Source: Anaerosacchariphilus hominis
GTDB taxonomy: Bacteria; Bacillota; Clostridia; Lachnospirales; Lachnospiraceae
Reading direction: 5' to 3'
Length of the DNA stretch: 64,000 bases
Assembly: GCF_014290175.1 (NCBI RefSeq)
Contig: NZ_JACOOR010000007.1
Location: 124,001-188,000 of the forward strand
In this document: in pieces, positions 26,342-34,874 of the stretch
Position numbering within the stretch: position 1 is the stretch's first letter
Layout of the letters: each line of letters starts with the position of its first letter
Notes under the pieces: generated by a model
What the model was told of the DNA's origin: nothing
The model's input: only the letters and a program-made list of their open reading frames with translations
The model's database searches: none
Position numbers and translations under genes: made by a program

Positions 26342-27646
26342 TCAACCAATGGTGATGGATTCTTCCGTGTACCGGGCGTTCTGCTCGGGCCGCTCAATCC
26401 ACATGGTGATAATCGTAAATGCGCCCAGTCTTCCGATAAACATCAGGAAAATCAGAATCAGCTTGCTGGCTGCATGCAGATCGGCCGTGATTCCCGTGGA
26501 CAGTCCTGCGGTGCCGAAGGCGGATACAACCTCGAAAAGCAGCTGTCTCATTTCAAAGGAAGGCTCCAGGAGACAGAGCAGAAAGGTTCCGATGAGAACG
26601 ACGCTGAGGGACAACTGGGTAATCAGAAAGGCCCGGGAGGTATTTTCCGGTGAAATGCTCCGGTGAAAGGCTCCCATGTGCCGTTTATTCAGGGCGCTCC
26701 GCATGGCTTGCATCAGGATAAAGAAGGTGCTGGTCTTGATACCGCCTCCGGTGGATCCGGGGGACGCGCCGATAAACATCAGCAGAATCATCACAAAGAG
26801 CCCCGCATTGGAAAAATCATTTATAGGGTAAGTGGCAAAGCCGGCAGTCCGGGGGGTGACGCTGTTGAAAAACGCGCCAATCCAGGGCATATGCTCCGTA
26901 AAACGAAAGACCAGGGTACCTGCAATCAGAAGCGTCAGGGTGGTGCTTATGACCACCTTAGAGTGGAGGGTCAGCTTCCGGAAGGAACGGTTTCTCAGGA
27001 CGTCCAGAATCACCAGGAAGCCCAGGCCGCCGAAGATAATCAGACCGCCGGTAACCAGGTTCAGCAGGATATCGTTCTGGTAAGGAATGAGGCTCTGGCC
27101 ACCGCCCAGAATGTCGAAGCCGGCATTATTAAAGGAAGAAACGGAATGAAAGATACTGATTCCAAGCGCCTTCAGGGGCGAATAGTCCCGGACAAAGACC
27201 GGAAAGCTCAGAAGCGCGCCCACTGTTTCGAAAATTAAGGTGGTAAGTAAGATAGCCTTTAACAGCCGGACGATACCCCTGAAGTTGTCCACATTGAGGG
27301 CTTCCTTTAAAAGAAGCCGGCTCTTAAAGCCTACCCGCTGTCTGGCAGCCAGCATAAGGCCCGCGCCCATGGAGGTGAAGCCCAGGCCACCGGTCTGGAT
27401 AAGCAGCGCCAGAACCACCCGGCCGAAGACCGTATAGGTATCGCCGGGGTCTACGGTCACCAGGCCTGTGACACAGGTGGCGCTGGTGGCGGTAAAAAGC
27501 GCGTCCAGAAAGCTGGTATGGACGCCGGGGCGTAAGGATATCGGTAGCATGAGAAAACAGGCTCCGGTCAGGATAATCAGGAAAAAGCCCGCGGCAATCA
27601 GTCTTGCGGGCGGCTGGTTTTTAATAAAGCGCAAAATATGTTTCAT
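26342..27646 (-). CDS. trkH: potassium uptake membrane subunit TrkH/KtrB
   Basis: 434-residue membrane protein with the fourfold M1-P-M2 layout of K+ transporters. The four P-loop filter segments are recognisable: TSATCVTGLVTV, SSFNNAGFDI, VTPRTAGFAT and SAFGTAGLSTG. Takes up K+ together with the TrkA subunit, driven or modulated by Na+ or H+. The size fits the short KtrB/TrkG class. Confidence 0.94.
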   Translation of the reverse strand: MKHILRFIKNQPPARLIAAGFFLIILTGACFLMLPISLRPGVHTSFLDALFTATSATCVTGLVTVDPGDTYTVFGRVVLALLIQTGGLGFTSMGAGLMLAARQRVGFKSRLLLKEALNVDNFRGIVRLLKAILLTTLIFETVGALLSFPVFVRDYSPLKALGISIFHSVSSFNNAGFDILGGGQSLIPYQNDILLNLVTGGLIIFGGLGFLVILDVLRNRSFRKLTLHSKVVISTTLTLLIAGTLVFRFTEHMPWIGAFFNSVTPRTAGFATYPINDFSNAGLFVMILLMFIGASPGSTGGGIKTSTFFILMQAMRSALNKRHMGAFHRSISPENTSRAFLITQLSLSVVLIGTFLLCLLEPSFEMRQLLFEVVSAFGTAGLSTGITADLHAASKLILIFLMFIGRLGAFTIITMWIERPEQNARYTEESITIG

Positions 27647-27680
27647 AGGATCTCCCTTGATTTTTTAACGACATGTCTCT

Positions 27681-27709
27681 ATTATACGAGGATTTTTCCA
27701 AAGGGACAA
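27681..27709 (-). promoter_or_regulatory. promoter of trkHA
   Basis: On the minus strand: TTGTCC (27709-27704), 17-bp spacer, perfect TATAAT (27686-27681), 35 bp before the start codon. Confidence 0.7.
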
Positions 27710-27777
27710 GGGATTCCGAGGAAATTAAGAATATTTTAGAAACTTATAAAAAGCTTCAACACTAACAATCAACAGAG

Positions 27778-27805
27778 TTGACATGTTAACGTAATAACGT
27801 ATAAA
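27778..27805 (+). promoter_or_regulatory. promoter of the MBL/VOC pair
   Basis: TTGACA (27778-27783), 16-bp spacer, TATAAA (27800-27805), 53 bp before the start codon. Confidence 0.65.
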
Positions 27806-27858
27806 ATAAGGTTGTAAAATTATACAGAGGCTATCCATTACAAAATGCAGGTGATGTC

Positions 27859-28545
27859 ATGAAAATAACGTATATCAACCACAGCGGTTTTTTGGTTGAA
27901 TCCGGTGACTGCTACTATATTTTTGACTATTACAGGGGCGAATTACCCTTTCTCGACAGAAAAAAAGAGGTGATTGTCTTTTGCAGTCACTTCCATGAGG
28001 ATCATTTTAATCCCAAAATCTTTGAAATGCTTGACCATATGGGGATGACGTATCAGGCGGTTTTGGCGAAAGATATACGCAGCAGGAATCACCTGTCGAA
28101 TATAAAAATCACATACGCTTATCACGATCAGAGCTATGAACTGGATCATGGTCCCCGGGTCGATACATTACTTTCTAATGATAGTGGCGTCGCATTTATC
28201 GTTCAAACGAAAGAAGGAACGATTTACCATGCCGGCGACTTAAACGACTGGTATTGGGAGGGAGAGCCGGAAGCAGATAACCGGCGGCTCACTGCGGCGT
28301 ATCGAGCGGAAATCAGAAAAATTAAGGGCATGCACTTTGACGCGGCATTCGTTCCCCTTGATCCAAGGCAGGAAGCCCACTATGCCGATGGGATCCTGTA
28401 CTTCCTGGAAAACGTAGATTGCAATGCGGTTTTTCCCATGCATTATTGGGAGGACGCCAGTGTAATAAAGCGGTTTATCACAGAATATCCGCAATATAAA
28501 TCACGTATAAAAAACACAGAATGTGCAAAGGGAGAAGTGCTATGA
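27859..28545 (+). CDS. MBL-fold metal-dependent hydrolase
   Basis: 228-residue metallo-beta-lactamase-fold protein. The metal motif SHFHEDHF is at residues 43-50 (His44, His46, Asp48, His49), with HAGDLN near 136 and PMHYWED near 193 as later ligands. The shape (short, UlaG/YtnP-like) suggests a cytoplasmic hydrolase; the substrate is unknown. Codon use appears somewhat more AT-rich than the neighbours. Its stop overlaps the start of the following VOC gene (ATGA), so the two are translationally coupled. Confidence 0.88.
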   Translation: MKITYINHSGFLVESGDCYYIFDYYRGELPFLDRKKEVIVFCSHFHEDHFNPKIFEMLDHMGMTYQAVLAKDIRSRNHLSNIKITYAYHDQSYELDHGPRVDTLLSNDSGVAFIVQTKEGTIYHAGDLNDWYWEGEPEADNRRLTAAYRAEIRKIKGMHFDAAFVPLDPRQEAHYADGILYFLENVDCNAVFPMHYWEDASVIKRFITEYPQYKSRIKNTECAKGEVL

Positions 28546-28898
28546 AATTTAAGATGATTCACGAAAACTATAATGTATCCGATCTGGATCGTTCCATAAA
28601 ATTCTACAACGAAGCTCTCGATCTGCGCGAAGTGAGACGAAAGACGACCAATGATTTTATCATTGTATATCTGAGCAATGAGGTAAGTGATTTTGAACTG
28701 GAGCTTACCTGGCTGAAAGAGCATCCGCAGCCCTATAATCTGGGAGAATGTGAATTTCACCTGGCATTCCGGGCGGACGATTACGAAGCGGCGCACAAAA
28801 AGCATAAAGAGATGGGCTGCATTTGCTTCGAAAATGAAAAGATGGGGATCTATTTTATCGAAGATCCGGATGGCTACTGGCTTGAAATTGTGCCGTAA
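28542..28898 (+). CDS. VOC-family (glyoxalase/bleomycin-resistance-like) protein
   Basis: 118 residues with the two-module vicinal-oxygen-chelate fold: HENYNVSDLDRSIKFYNEALDL at the N-terminus and EFHLAFRADDYEAAHKKHKEMG... YFIEDPDGYWLEIVP at the C-terminus. Metal ligands His8, Glu54/55, His73 and Glu115 fit a glyoxalase I-like site (lactoylglutathione lyase type), but the substrate may differ. The ATG at 28542 overlaps the upstream stop by four bases, with GGGAGAAG as ribosome site. Confidence 0.88.
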   Translation: MKFKMIHENYNVSDLDRSIKFYNEALDLREVRRKTTNDFIIVYLSNEVSDFELELTWLKEHPQPYNLGECEFHLAFRADDYEAAHKKHKEMGCICFENEKMGIYFIEDPDGYWLEIVP

Positions 28899-28912
28899 AG
28901 CTTTCTTTTATG

Positions 28913-28944
28913 AAACCGTTGCAATTTTACGCAGCGGTTTTTAT
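28913..28944 (+). terminator. terminator of the MBL/VOC unit
   Basis: Stem AAACCG-TTGC/GCAG-CGGTTT (about 28913-28922 with 28931-28940), then TTTT. Confidence 0.75.
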
Positions 28945-29000
28945 ATCGTATTTTATTTAAATGGAGCAAGTTTTAAACTTTATTTTGAAGGAAATGGCAC

Positions 29001-29029
29001 TTGCACCTCCTACAAAACCATGTTATGAT
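29001..29029 (+). promoter_or_regulatory. promoter of galE
   Basis: TTGCAC (29001-29006), 17-bp spacer, TATGAT (29024-29029), 68 bp before the start. Confidence 0.7.
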
Positions 29030-29096
29030 TTAGCGGTGAAGAATAGCGGAACAAACGTTAGCAAAGGCTAACCTTTGAAAACAGGAGGACAGTCAA

Positions 29097-30119
29097 ATGT
29101 CAATTTTGGTAACAGGCGGTGCAGGCTTTATCGGAAGCCACACCTGCGTAGAGTTATTGAATGCAGGCTATGACGTAGTTGTTGTAGATAACCTGTATAA
29201 TGCCAGCAAGAAAGCTCTGGATCGTGTGGAGCAGATTACAGGAAAGAAAGTTACCTTTTATGAGGCGGATATTCTGGATCGGGATGCGCTGAACGCCATC
29301 TTTGATAAGGAGCAGATCGATTCCGTCATCCATTTCGCAGGCTATAAGGCCGTGGGCGAGTCGGTACGCAAGCCCATCGAGTATTACTATAATAATATCA
29401 CCGGAACCCTGATTCTTTGCGATGCCATGCGGAATCATGGCGTGAAGAACATTGTATTCAGTTCTTCTGCTACCGTATACGGCGATCCGGCATTTATTCC
29501 CATTACCGAGGAATGCCCCAAGGGTAAGATTACCAATCCCTATGGACAGACCAAGGGTATGCTGGAGCAGGTGCTGACGGATATCTTTGTATCCGATCCG
29601 GAGTGGAAGGTGGTGTTGCTTCGTTACTTTAACCCCATCGGAGCCCACAAGAGCGGCCTCATCGGCGAGGATCCGAAGGGCATCCCGAATAACCTGGTTC
29701 CCTATGTGGCGCAGGTAGCCATCGGCAAACTGAAGTGTCTGGGCGTCTTCGGAAATGATTACGATACCCCGGACGGAACCGGTGTGCGGGATTATATCCA
29801 TGTGGTAGACCTGGCGAAGGGTCATGTGGCAGCCATTAAAAAGGTAGAGGACACAGAGCCCGGCGTCCTGATTTACAACCTGGGTACCGGAAAGGGCTAC
29901 AGCGTTCTGGATGTGGTCCATGCCTTTGAGAAGGCCTGCGGCAAAGAGATTCCCTATGAGATCAAGCCCCGCCGGGCAGGCGATATTGCCACCTGTTACG
30001 CAGATCCCACCAAGGCAAAAAATGAGCTGGGCTGGGTAGCGGAGTACGGCATTGAGGAAATGTGTGAGGATTCCTGGAGATGGCAGACCATGAACCCGAA
30101 CGGTTATGCAGATAATTAA
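29097..30119 (+). CDS. galE: UDP-glucose 4-epimerase
   Basis: 340-residue extended short-chain dehydrogenase. The NAD-binding GGAGFIGSH is at residues 7-15, the catalytic serine is in [10 protein letters not shown] and YxxxK is in NPYGQTKGM. It interconverts UDP-glucose and UDP-galactose for the Leloir pathway and cell-surface glycans. No other gal genes are adjacent, and its own promoter and terminator indicate a monocistronic housekeeping unit. An AGGAGG site precedes the ATG. Confidence 0.96.
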   Translation: MSILVTGGAGFIGSHTCVELLNAGYDVVVVDNLYNASKKALDRVEQITGKKVTFYEADILDRDALNAIFDKEQIDSVIHFAGYKAVGESVRKPIEYYYNNITGTLILCDAMRNHGVKNIVFSSSATVYGDPAFIPITEECPKGKITNPYGQTKGMLEQVLTDIFVSDPEWKVVLLRYFNPIGAHKSGLIGEDPKGIPNNLVPYVAQVAIGKLKCLGVFGNDYDTPDGTGVRDYIHVVDLAKGHVAAIKKVEDTEPGVLIYNLGTGKGYSVLDVVHAFEKACGKEIPYEIKPRRAGDIATCYADPTKAKNELGWVAEYGIEEMCEDSWRWQTMNPNGYADN

Positions 30120-30142
30120 TTCGGAATAAAGAGACTGATTCG

Positions 30143-30181
30143 GGGATACTGCTGCCTTTGGGCGGCAGTGTCCCTTTTTTT
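30143..30181 (+). terminator. terminator of galE
   Basis: 14-bp stem GGGATACTGCTGCC/GGCGGCAGTGTCCC with two wobbles (30143-30156 with 30161-30174), a TTTG loop, then seven T. The hairpin-train repeat begins at the end of this T-run. Confidence 0.92.
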
Positions 30182-30321
30182 ATGGAACAGGAAATTCCGA
30201 TAGAATTCCCTATTCCATAAAAGCAAGCAGAGCTTGCAAAGATGCGCACTCGGCGCAGTGGTAGATGGTTGCCAAGGCAACCGCGCCTCGGCGCGAGAAT
30301 GCGCCAACGGCACATTCTTTT
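30181..30321 (+). repeat. hairpin-train intergenic repeat, copy A
   Basis: 141-bp element, about 96% identical (6 substitutions counted) to 52124-52264. Successive stem-loops: a ~17-bp outer hairpin with CGATA loop (30181-30219), GCAAGC/GCTTGC, TGCGC/GCGCA, GGTTGC/GCAACC, CGCGC/GCGCG and GAATG.GCC/GGC.CATTC (30297-30317). It starts exactly at the galE terminator T-tract and ends ~105 bp before the DUF1846 gene. It encodes no convincing protein. Confidence 0.85.
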
Positions 30322-30425
30322 TTACGTGTGCATGGAGCCGGAGCCACAACGGTGTCTGTCCGGCTCAGGCCGGACGGAAAGGCCGATGCAGCGGTAACAG
30401 AAGAACATACAGAGGGAGAGAAAAT

Positions 30426-31880
30426 ATGAGAAAAGGATTTGACAATGACAAATATCTGGCCATGCAGTCAGAGCACATTCGGGAGCGTATCGCCAAGTTT
30501 GACAATAAGCTGTATCTGGAATTCGGCGGAAAGCTCTACGACGATTACCATGCGTCCCGGGTTCTGCCGGGCTTTGAGCCGGACAGCAAGCTGCGGATGC
30601 TGATGCAGCTGGCGGATCAGGTGGAGATCGTCATCGTAATCAGCGCGGAGGATATCGAAAAAAATAAGGTGCGCGGCGATCTGGGAATCACCTACGATTC
30701 CGATCTGCTTCGTCTGAAGGCTATCTTCGAGTCTAAGAACCTCTATGTGGGCAGCGTCTGCATTACTCATTTTGCAGGCCAGTACAGCGCCCAGATGTTC
30801 CAGAGCCGACTGGAAAAAATGGGTGTAAAGGTATATCGCCACTACCTGATTCCGGGTTACCCGAATAACATTCCGCTCATTGTAAGCGAACAGGGCTACG
30901 GCCACAATGAGTACATCGAGACAACCAAGCCCCTGGTGGTGGTGACAGCTCCCGGACCGGGAAGCGGAAAGATGGCCACCTGCCTGTCCCAGCTCTATCA
31001 TGAGCACAAACGGGGCGTCCGGGCAGGCTACGCCAAGTACGAGACCTTCCCCATCTGGAATCTGCCCCTGAGTCATCCGGTGAACCTGGCTTACGAGGCT
31101 GCCACCGCAGATCTGAACGACGTGAACATGATCGATCCGTACCATTTGGAAGCCTACGGCGAGACCACGGTAAACTATAACCGGGACGTGGAGATTTTCC
31201 CGGTACTGCGGGCCATGTTCATGGAGATTTACGGCGACTGCCCCTATAAGTCTCCCACCGACATGGGCGTCAATATGGCCGGCAAATGCATCGTGGATGA
31301 TGAGGCCTGCCGCGAAGCGTCCGGACAGGAGATTATCCGCCGTTATTACCAGACTCTGGTTAATATTGCCAGGGGCAAATCGAAAGAGGAAGAGGCTTAT
31401 AAGATCGAGCTTCTGATGAACAATGCAGGCGTGACGGTCAAAGACCGCAAGGTGGTACCCGCAGCCCTGACCCGGGCTGAGGCGACCGGCCATACCGCAG
31501 CAGCCATGGAGCTGCCCGACGGCACCCTGATCACCGGTAAGACCAGCGAGCTTCTGGGAGCCTGCTCCGCTCTGCTTATCAAGGCTCTGAAGCATCTGGC
31601 AGGCATCGACGAAGATGTGCTTCTGATTACACCCAATGTCATCAGGCCTATCCAGAAACTGAAGGTAGATTACCTGGGCAGCCGGAACCCTCGTCTCCAC
31701 ATGGAAGAGGTGCTCATCGCTCTGTCCTCCAGCTCTGAGAGCAACCCCCTGGCTGATCTGGCCCTGCGCCAGCTCCCGAATCTCCGTGGCAGCCAGGTCC
31801 ACACATCCCGCATGCTGAGTGCGGCCGATGAGAAGATCTTCCAGAAACTGGGTGTAATGCTGACTTCTGAGGCGAAATAG
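30426..31880 (+). CDS. DUF1846 (UPF0371) family protein
   Basis: 484-residue protein conserved in Firmicutes and Actinobacteria. The N-terminal part reads MRKGFDNDKYLAMQSEHIRERI and the centre VVVTAPGPGSGKMATCLSQLYHEHKRG, a P-loop-like GPGSGKMAT that suggests nucleotide or phosphate binding. Structures of family members are known but the biochemical role is not, to my knowledge. GGGAGAG precedes the ATG. The next gene, an RsmH paralogue, starts 43 bp downstream and may be co-transcribed. Confidence 0.88.
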   Translation: MRKGFDNDKYLAMQSEHIRERIAKFDNKLYLEFGGKLYDDYHASRVLPGFEPDSKLRMLMQLADQVEIVIVISAEDIEKNKVRGDLGITYDSDLLRLKAIFESKNLYVGSVCITHFAGQYSAQMFQSRLEKMGVKVYRHYLIPGYPNNIPLIVSEQGYGHNEYIETTKPLVVVTAPGPGSGKMATCLSQLYHEHKRGVRAGYAKYETFPIWNLPLSHPVNLAYEAATADLNDVNMIDPYHLEAYGETTVNYNRDVEIFPVLRAMFMEIYGDCPYKSPTDMGVNMAGKCIVDDEACREASGQEIIRRYYQTLVNIARGKSKEEEAYKIELLMNNAGVTVKDRKVVPAALTRAEATGHTAAAMELPDGTLITGKTSELLGACSALLIKALKHLAGIDEDVLLITPNVIRPIQKLKVDYLGSRNPRLHMEEVLIALSSSSESNPLADLALRQLPNLRGSQVHTSRMLSAADEKIFQKLGVMLTSEAK

Positions 31881-31923
31881 GGACGGGTTTGTAAAAATCA
31901 GACGAAAACAGGAGACAAAAATC

Positions 31924-32979
31924 ATGGAAGAGCAACAGACCCCACACAAGCGCCGGGTGCGCTACAAGGGCAAATATCCCAAAAAATTCGAGGAAAAATA
32001 TAAAGAACTCCAACCGGAAAAATATCAGGATACGGTGGAACATGTTATCCGGAAGGGGAACACCCCCGCCGGCATGCACATCTCCATCATGGTGGATGAA
32101 ATTCTGGATTTTCTGAAAATCCAGCCGGGCGAGACAGGCTTTGATGCCACTCTGGGCTACGGCGGCCATACCAAGGCCATGATGCAGTGCCTGCAGGGCC
32201 GGGGCCACATGTACGCCACCGACGTGGATCCGGAGGAGTCGGCCAAGACCGGAAAGCGGCTGGCAGAGCAGGGCTTTGGAGAGGATATTCTGACCATTAA
32301 GCTGCAGAACTTTTGTACCATCGACGAGATTGCGAAAGAGGTGGGCGGCTTTGATTTTGTATTGGCGGATTTGGGAGTCTCTTCCATGCAGATCGATAAC
32401 CCGAAGCGGGGATTCTCCTTCAAGGTGGACGGCCCGCTGGATCTGCGCCTGAACCAGCAGAAGGGCATCAGCGCCGCGGAACGGCTGGATACCATCGGAC
32501 GGGAGGAGCTGGCAGGTATGCTCTATGAGAATTCCGACGAGCCCTACTGCGAGGAGCTTGCGAAGGCTATCATCGATGAAATCCGCCGGGGTAATCGTGT
32601 GGATACTACCACGAAACTCAGGCAAATCATTGAGAAGACTTTGGATTTCCTGCCGGAAAAGGAGAAAAAGGAAACAGTGAAAAAGACCTGTCAGAGGGTA
32701 TTCCAGGCCCTTCGCATTGATGTGAATCAGGAGTTTGAGGTGCTCTATGAGTTCATGGAGAAGCTGCCGGGGGCCCTGAAGCCGGGCGGACGGGCGGCCA
32801 TCCTGACATTCCACTCCGGCGAGGATAAGCTGGTGAAGGCGGCCATGAAGGAAGGGTACCGTTCGGGAGTCTACAGCAGCTATTCCAAAGATGTGGTGCG
32901 TCCCTCCGCAGAGGAATGTGTGCGGAATCCGCGGGCCCGCTCCACGAAGATGCGCTGGGCCATTCGGGCGGAAGGATAA
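31924..32979 (+). CDS. divergent RsmH-type 16S rRNA methyltransferase paralogue
   Basis: 351-residue MraW/RsmH-family protein (SAM-dependent cytosine-N4 methylation of 16S C1402 in the classical member). SAM motif FDATLGYGGHTKA, DLGVSSMQIDNPKRGFSFKVDGPLDLRLNQ and NPRARSTKMRWA are family signatures. Differences from canonical RsmH: a basic ~45-residue N-terminal extension (KRRVRYKGKYPKKFEEKY), MRMD changed to LRLN, and SFHSLEDR changed to TFHSGEDK. It lies outside the division/cell-wall cluster where true rsmH sits, so it is probably a second copy with altered or RNA-specific activity. Confidence 0.85.
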   Translation: MEEQQTPHKRRVRYKGKYPKKFEEKYKELQPEKYQDTVEHVIRKGNTPAGMHISIMVDEILDFLKIQPGETGFDATLGYGGHTKAMMQCLQGRGHMYATDVDPEESAKTGKRLAEQGFGEDILTIKLQNFCTIDEIAKEVGGFDFVLADLGVSSMQIDNPKRGFSFKVDGPLDLRLNQQKGISAAERLDTIGREELAGMLYENSDEPYCEELAKAIIDEIRRGNRVDTTTKLRQIIEKTLDFLPEKEKKETVKKTCQRVFQALRIDVNQEFEVLYEFMEKLPGALKPGGRAAILTFHSGEDKLVKAAMKEGYRSGVYSSYSKDVVRPSAEECVRNPRARSTKMRWAIRAEG

Positions 32980-33016
32980 CTCTGACAAAACATATCTACT
33001 ATAGGGGTTATAGGTG

Positions 33017-33045
33017 TTGAAGAAACCGGCAGAAGTTGCTATACT
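33017..33045 (+). promoter_or_regulatory. promoter of the NifX/SlyD-like fusion gene
   Basis: TTGAAG (33017-33022), 17-bp spacer, TATACT (33040-33045), 85 bp before the start codon. Confidence 0.65.
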
Positions 33046-33130
33046 GGGAAAAGTAGAACAGTAGCCGTCAGGCATTGCCTGAGAGACTGATGTTTTGTCT
33101 GTAAGATATAAGAAAATGGAGGATTTTGCA

Positions 33131-33976
33131 ATGAAAATCGCAGTAACCTACGACAATGGCAATGTATTTCAGCATTTCGGAAAGACCGAGTCTTTCAAGG
33201 TATATGAGGTAGAGGACAACCGGGTAGTAAAAAGTGAAATCATCGGCTCCAACGGAACCGGCCACGGGGCCCTGGCGGGCCTGCTGGCAGAGCAGGGCAT
33301 TGACGTGCTGATCTGCGGCGGTATCGGCGGCGGAGCCCAGGCTGCCCTGGCGGAGGCGGGCGTGGAGCTCTGCTCCGGCGCGGAGGGCGACACAGATGCT
33401 GCAGTAGAAGCTTACCTGAAGGGTGAACTTACCAGCGCAGGCGCCACCTGTGACCATCACGATCATGAAGAGGGACATTCCTGCGGCGATCATGAGGATG
33501 GCGGTTGCGGCGGTTCCTGCGGAGGTGGCTGCGGCGAGCCCCAGATTACCGGACGCAATGTGGGAAAGACCTGCAGAACCCATTACAAGGGAACCTTCAA
33601 CGACGGCACTCAGTTCGACTCCTCCTACGATCGGGGCGAGCCCCTGGAGTTCATCTGCGGCGCAGGCCAGATGATCCGCGGTTTTGATGCGGCAGTGGCA
33701 GATATGGAGGTTGGCCAGGTGGTGGAGATTCACCTGATGCCCGAGGAGGCTTACGGCATGCCGAATCCGGATGCCATTTTCACACTGGAGCTCACCCAGC
33801 TTCCGGGTTCCGAGGAGCTGCAGGTGGGTCAGGGCGTATATCTGACCAATCAGTTTGGACAGCCCTTCCCGGTAAAGGTAACTGCCAAGGATGAAAAGAC
33901 CATCACCTTTGATGCCAACCATGAGATGGCAGGCAAAGAGCTGAACTTCAAAATCGAGCTGGTGGAGGTAAAATAG
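33131..33976 (+). CDS. NifX/NafY-like domain fused to SlyD-like peptidyl-prolyl isomerase
   Basis: 281 residues in three parts. Residues 1-105 form a dinitrogenase iron-molybdenum cofactor (NifX/NafY/NifB-C-terminal) domain (KIAVTYDNGNVFQHFGKTESFKVYEVED... LICGGIGGGAQAAL). Residues 107-134 form a Cys/His-rich linker with 7 Cys and 6 His. Residues ~140-281 form an FKBP-type isomerase of the SlyD kind with insert-in-flap (YKGTFNDGTQFDSSYDRGEPLEFICGAGQMIRGFDAAV...). SlyD normally carries a C-terminal metal-binding tail for nickel delivery; here the metal-rich stretch is internal. A metallochaperone/foldase role is inferred. GGAGG lies 8 bp before the ATG at 33131. Confidence 0.9.
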   Translation: MKIAVTYDNGNVFQHFGKTESFKVYEVEDNRVVKSEIIGSNGTGHGALAGLLAEQGIDVLICGGIGGGAQAALAEAGVELCSGAEGDTDAAVEAYLKGELTSAGATCDHHDHEEGHSCGDHEDGGCGGSCGGGCGEPQITGRNVGKTCRTHYKGTFNDGTQFDSSYDRGEPLEFICGAGQMIRGFDAAVADMEVGQVVEIHLMPEEAYGMPNPDAIFTLELTQLPGSEELQVGQGVYLTNQFGQPFPVKVTAKDEKTITFDANHEMAGKELNFKIELVEVK

Positions 33977-33994
33977 TTCCGCTTAAAACTTTAC

Positions 33995-34039
33995 AATAGC
34001 ACTTTACGGTTGACAAGACACCTGTAAAGTGCTATTTTT
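33995..34039 (+). terminator. terminator containing the next promoter
   Basis: Perfect 13-bp stem AATAGCACTTTAC/GTAAAGTGCTATT (33995-34007 with 34024-34036), then TTTT. The loop contains TTGACA, the -35 box of the next operon. Confidence 0.88.
34010..34038 (+). promoter_or_regulatory. promoter of the udp-ECF operon, embedded in a terminator
   Basis: TTGACA (34010-34015), 17-bp spacer, TATTTT (34033-34038) with an extended -10 TGC before it. The -35 lies in the terminator loop and the -10 in its T-run. Confidence 0.65.
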
Positions 34040-34096
34040 ATGCAAACAGTATTCGTGAGATACAGAAAGAACTGCGTGGAAAGAAGGAAACAGACG

Positions 34097-34837
34097 ATGG
34101 AAATTATGCCGCATCTGAAGCTTCCGGTGGACTTGGGCATCCGGTACGCGATTCTGCCGGGGGATCCGGCCAGGGTGGATCGGATTGCGAAGTTTCTGGA
34201 GTCCCCCCGGGAGCTGGCTTTTAACCGGGAGTATAAAAGCGTTGGGGGAAGCTACAAGGGAGTTCCGATATTGGCTCTGTCCACGGGCATCGGCGGCCCG
34301 TCCACAGGCATCGCGGTGGAAGAGCTGGCACGCATGGGTGTGAAGGCGGCCATCCGGATTGGAAGCTGCGGAGCTCTGCAGAAAAATATACATCTGGGGG
34401 ATTTGATTCTGGTACAGGGAGCCGTCAGGGATGAGGGAACCTCAAAGACCTATCTGGATCCCATCTACCCGGCGGTACCGGATTATGAGCTGCTGGCCGC
34501 CTGCGTGGAAGCGGCCCGGGAAAAGAAGTTTTCGGCCCATGTGGGACTGGCTCGCAGCCATGACAGCTTTTACACCGACCGGGAGGACGAAATCGATGCC
34601 TACTGGTCCGGTCAGGGCATATTGGGCGCAGATATGGAGACGGCTGCCCTCTTCGTGATCGGAAGACTCCGGGGTATGAAAACCGCTTCCATTCTGAATA
34701 CCGTGGTGGAATATGAGGAAAACCTGGAAGAGAATATCAACAGCTATTCCGATGGCGCGTCCCTGACCATGCGGGGGGAGGAGCATGAGATTCTCACGGC
34801 GCTGGAAGCATGCTGTAAGATAGAACAGGCGGAATAG
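34097..34837 (+). CDS. uridine phosphorylase-family nucleoside phosphorylase
   Basis: 246 residues of the NP-I phosphorylase family. Phosphate-site GDPARVDRIAKFLE, ...IRIGSCGALQKNIHLGDLILVQGAVRDEGTS (family signature) and a late ADMETAALF motif all point to the uridine phosphorylase branch, which yields ribose-1-phosphate and a base. The ATG at 34097 is chosen (AAGAAGGAA before it); the frame continues upstream without a ribosome site. It is the first gene of an operon with an ECF importer and nicotinamidase-like hydrolase, so the actual nucleoside may be uridine or a pyridine nucleoside; the latter is inference. Confidence 0.9.
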   Translation: MEIMPHLKLPVDLGIRYAILPGDPARVDRIAKFLESPRELAFNREYKSVGGSYKGVPILALSTGIGGPSTGIAVEELARMGVKAAIRIGSCGALQKNIHLGDLILVQGAVRDEGTSKTYLDPIYPAVPDYELLAACVEAAREKKFSAHVGLARSHDSFYTDREDEIDAYWSGQGILGADMETAALFVIGRLRGMKTASILNTVVEYEENLEENINSYSDGASLTMRGEEHEILTALEACCKIEQAE

Positions 34838-34874
34838 GTACTGCCTGTCACATAAAAAATGGAGGATAAGTGTT

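Noticed and set aside
30254..30269. tRNA gene in the hairpin repeat (GGCGCAGTGGTAGATG resembles a D-arm)
   Set aside because: No acceptor stem, anticodon arm or GGTTCGAATCC-type T arm can be drawn around it. The resemblance is kept only as a note on the repeat.
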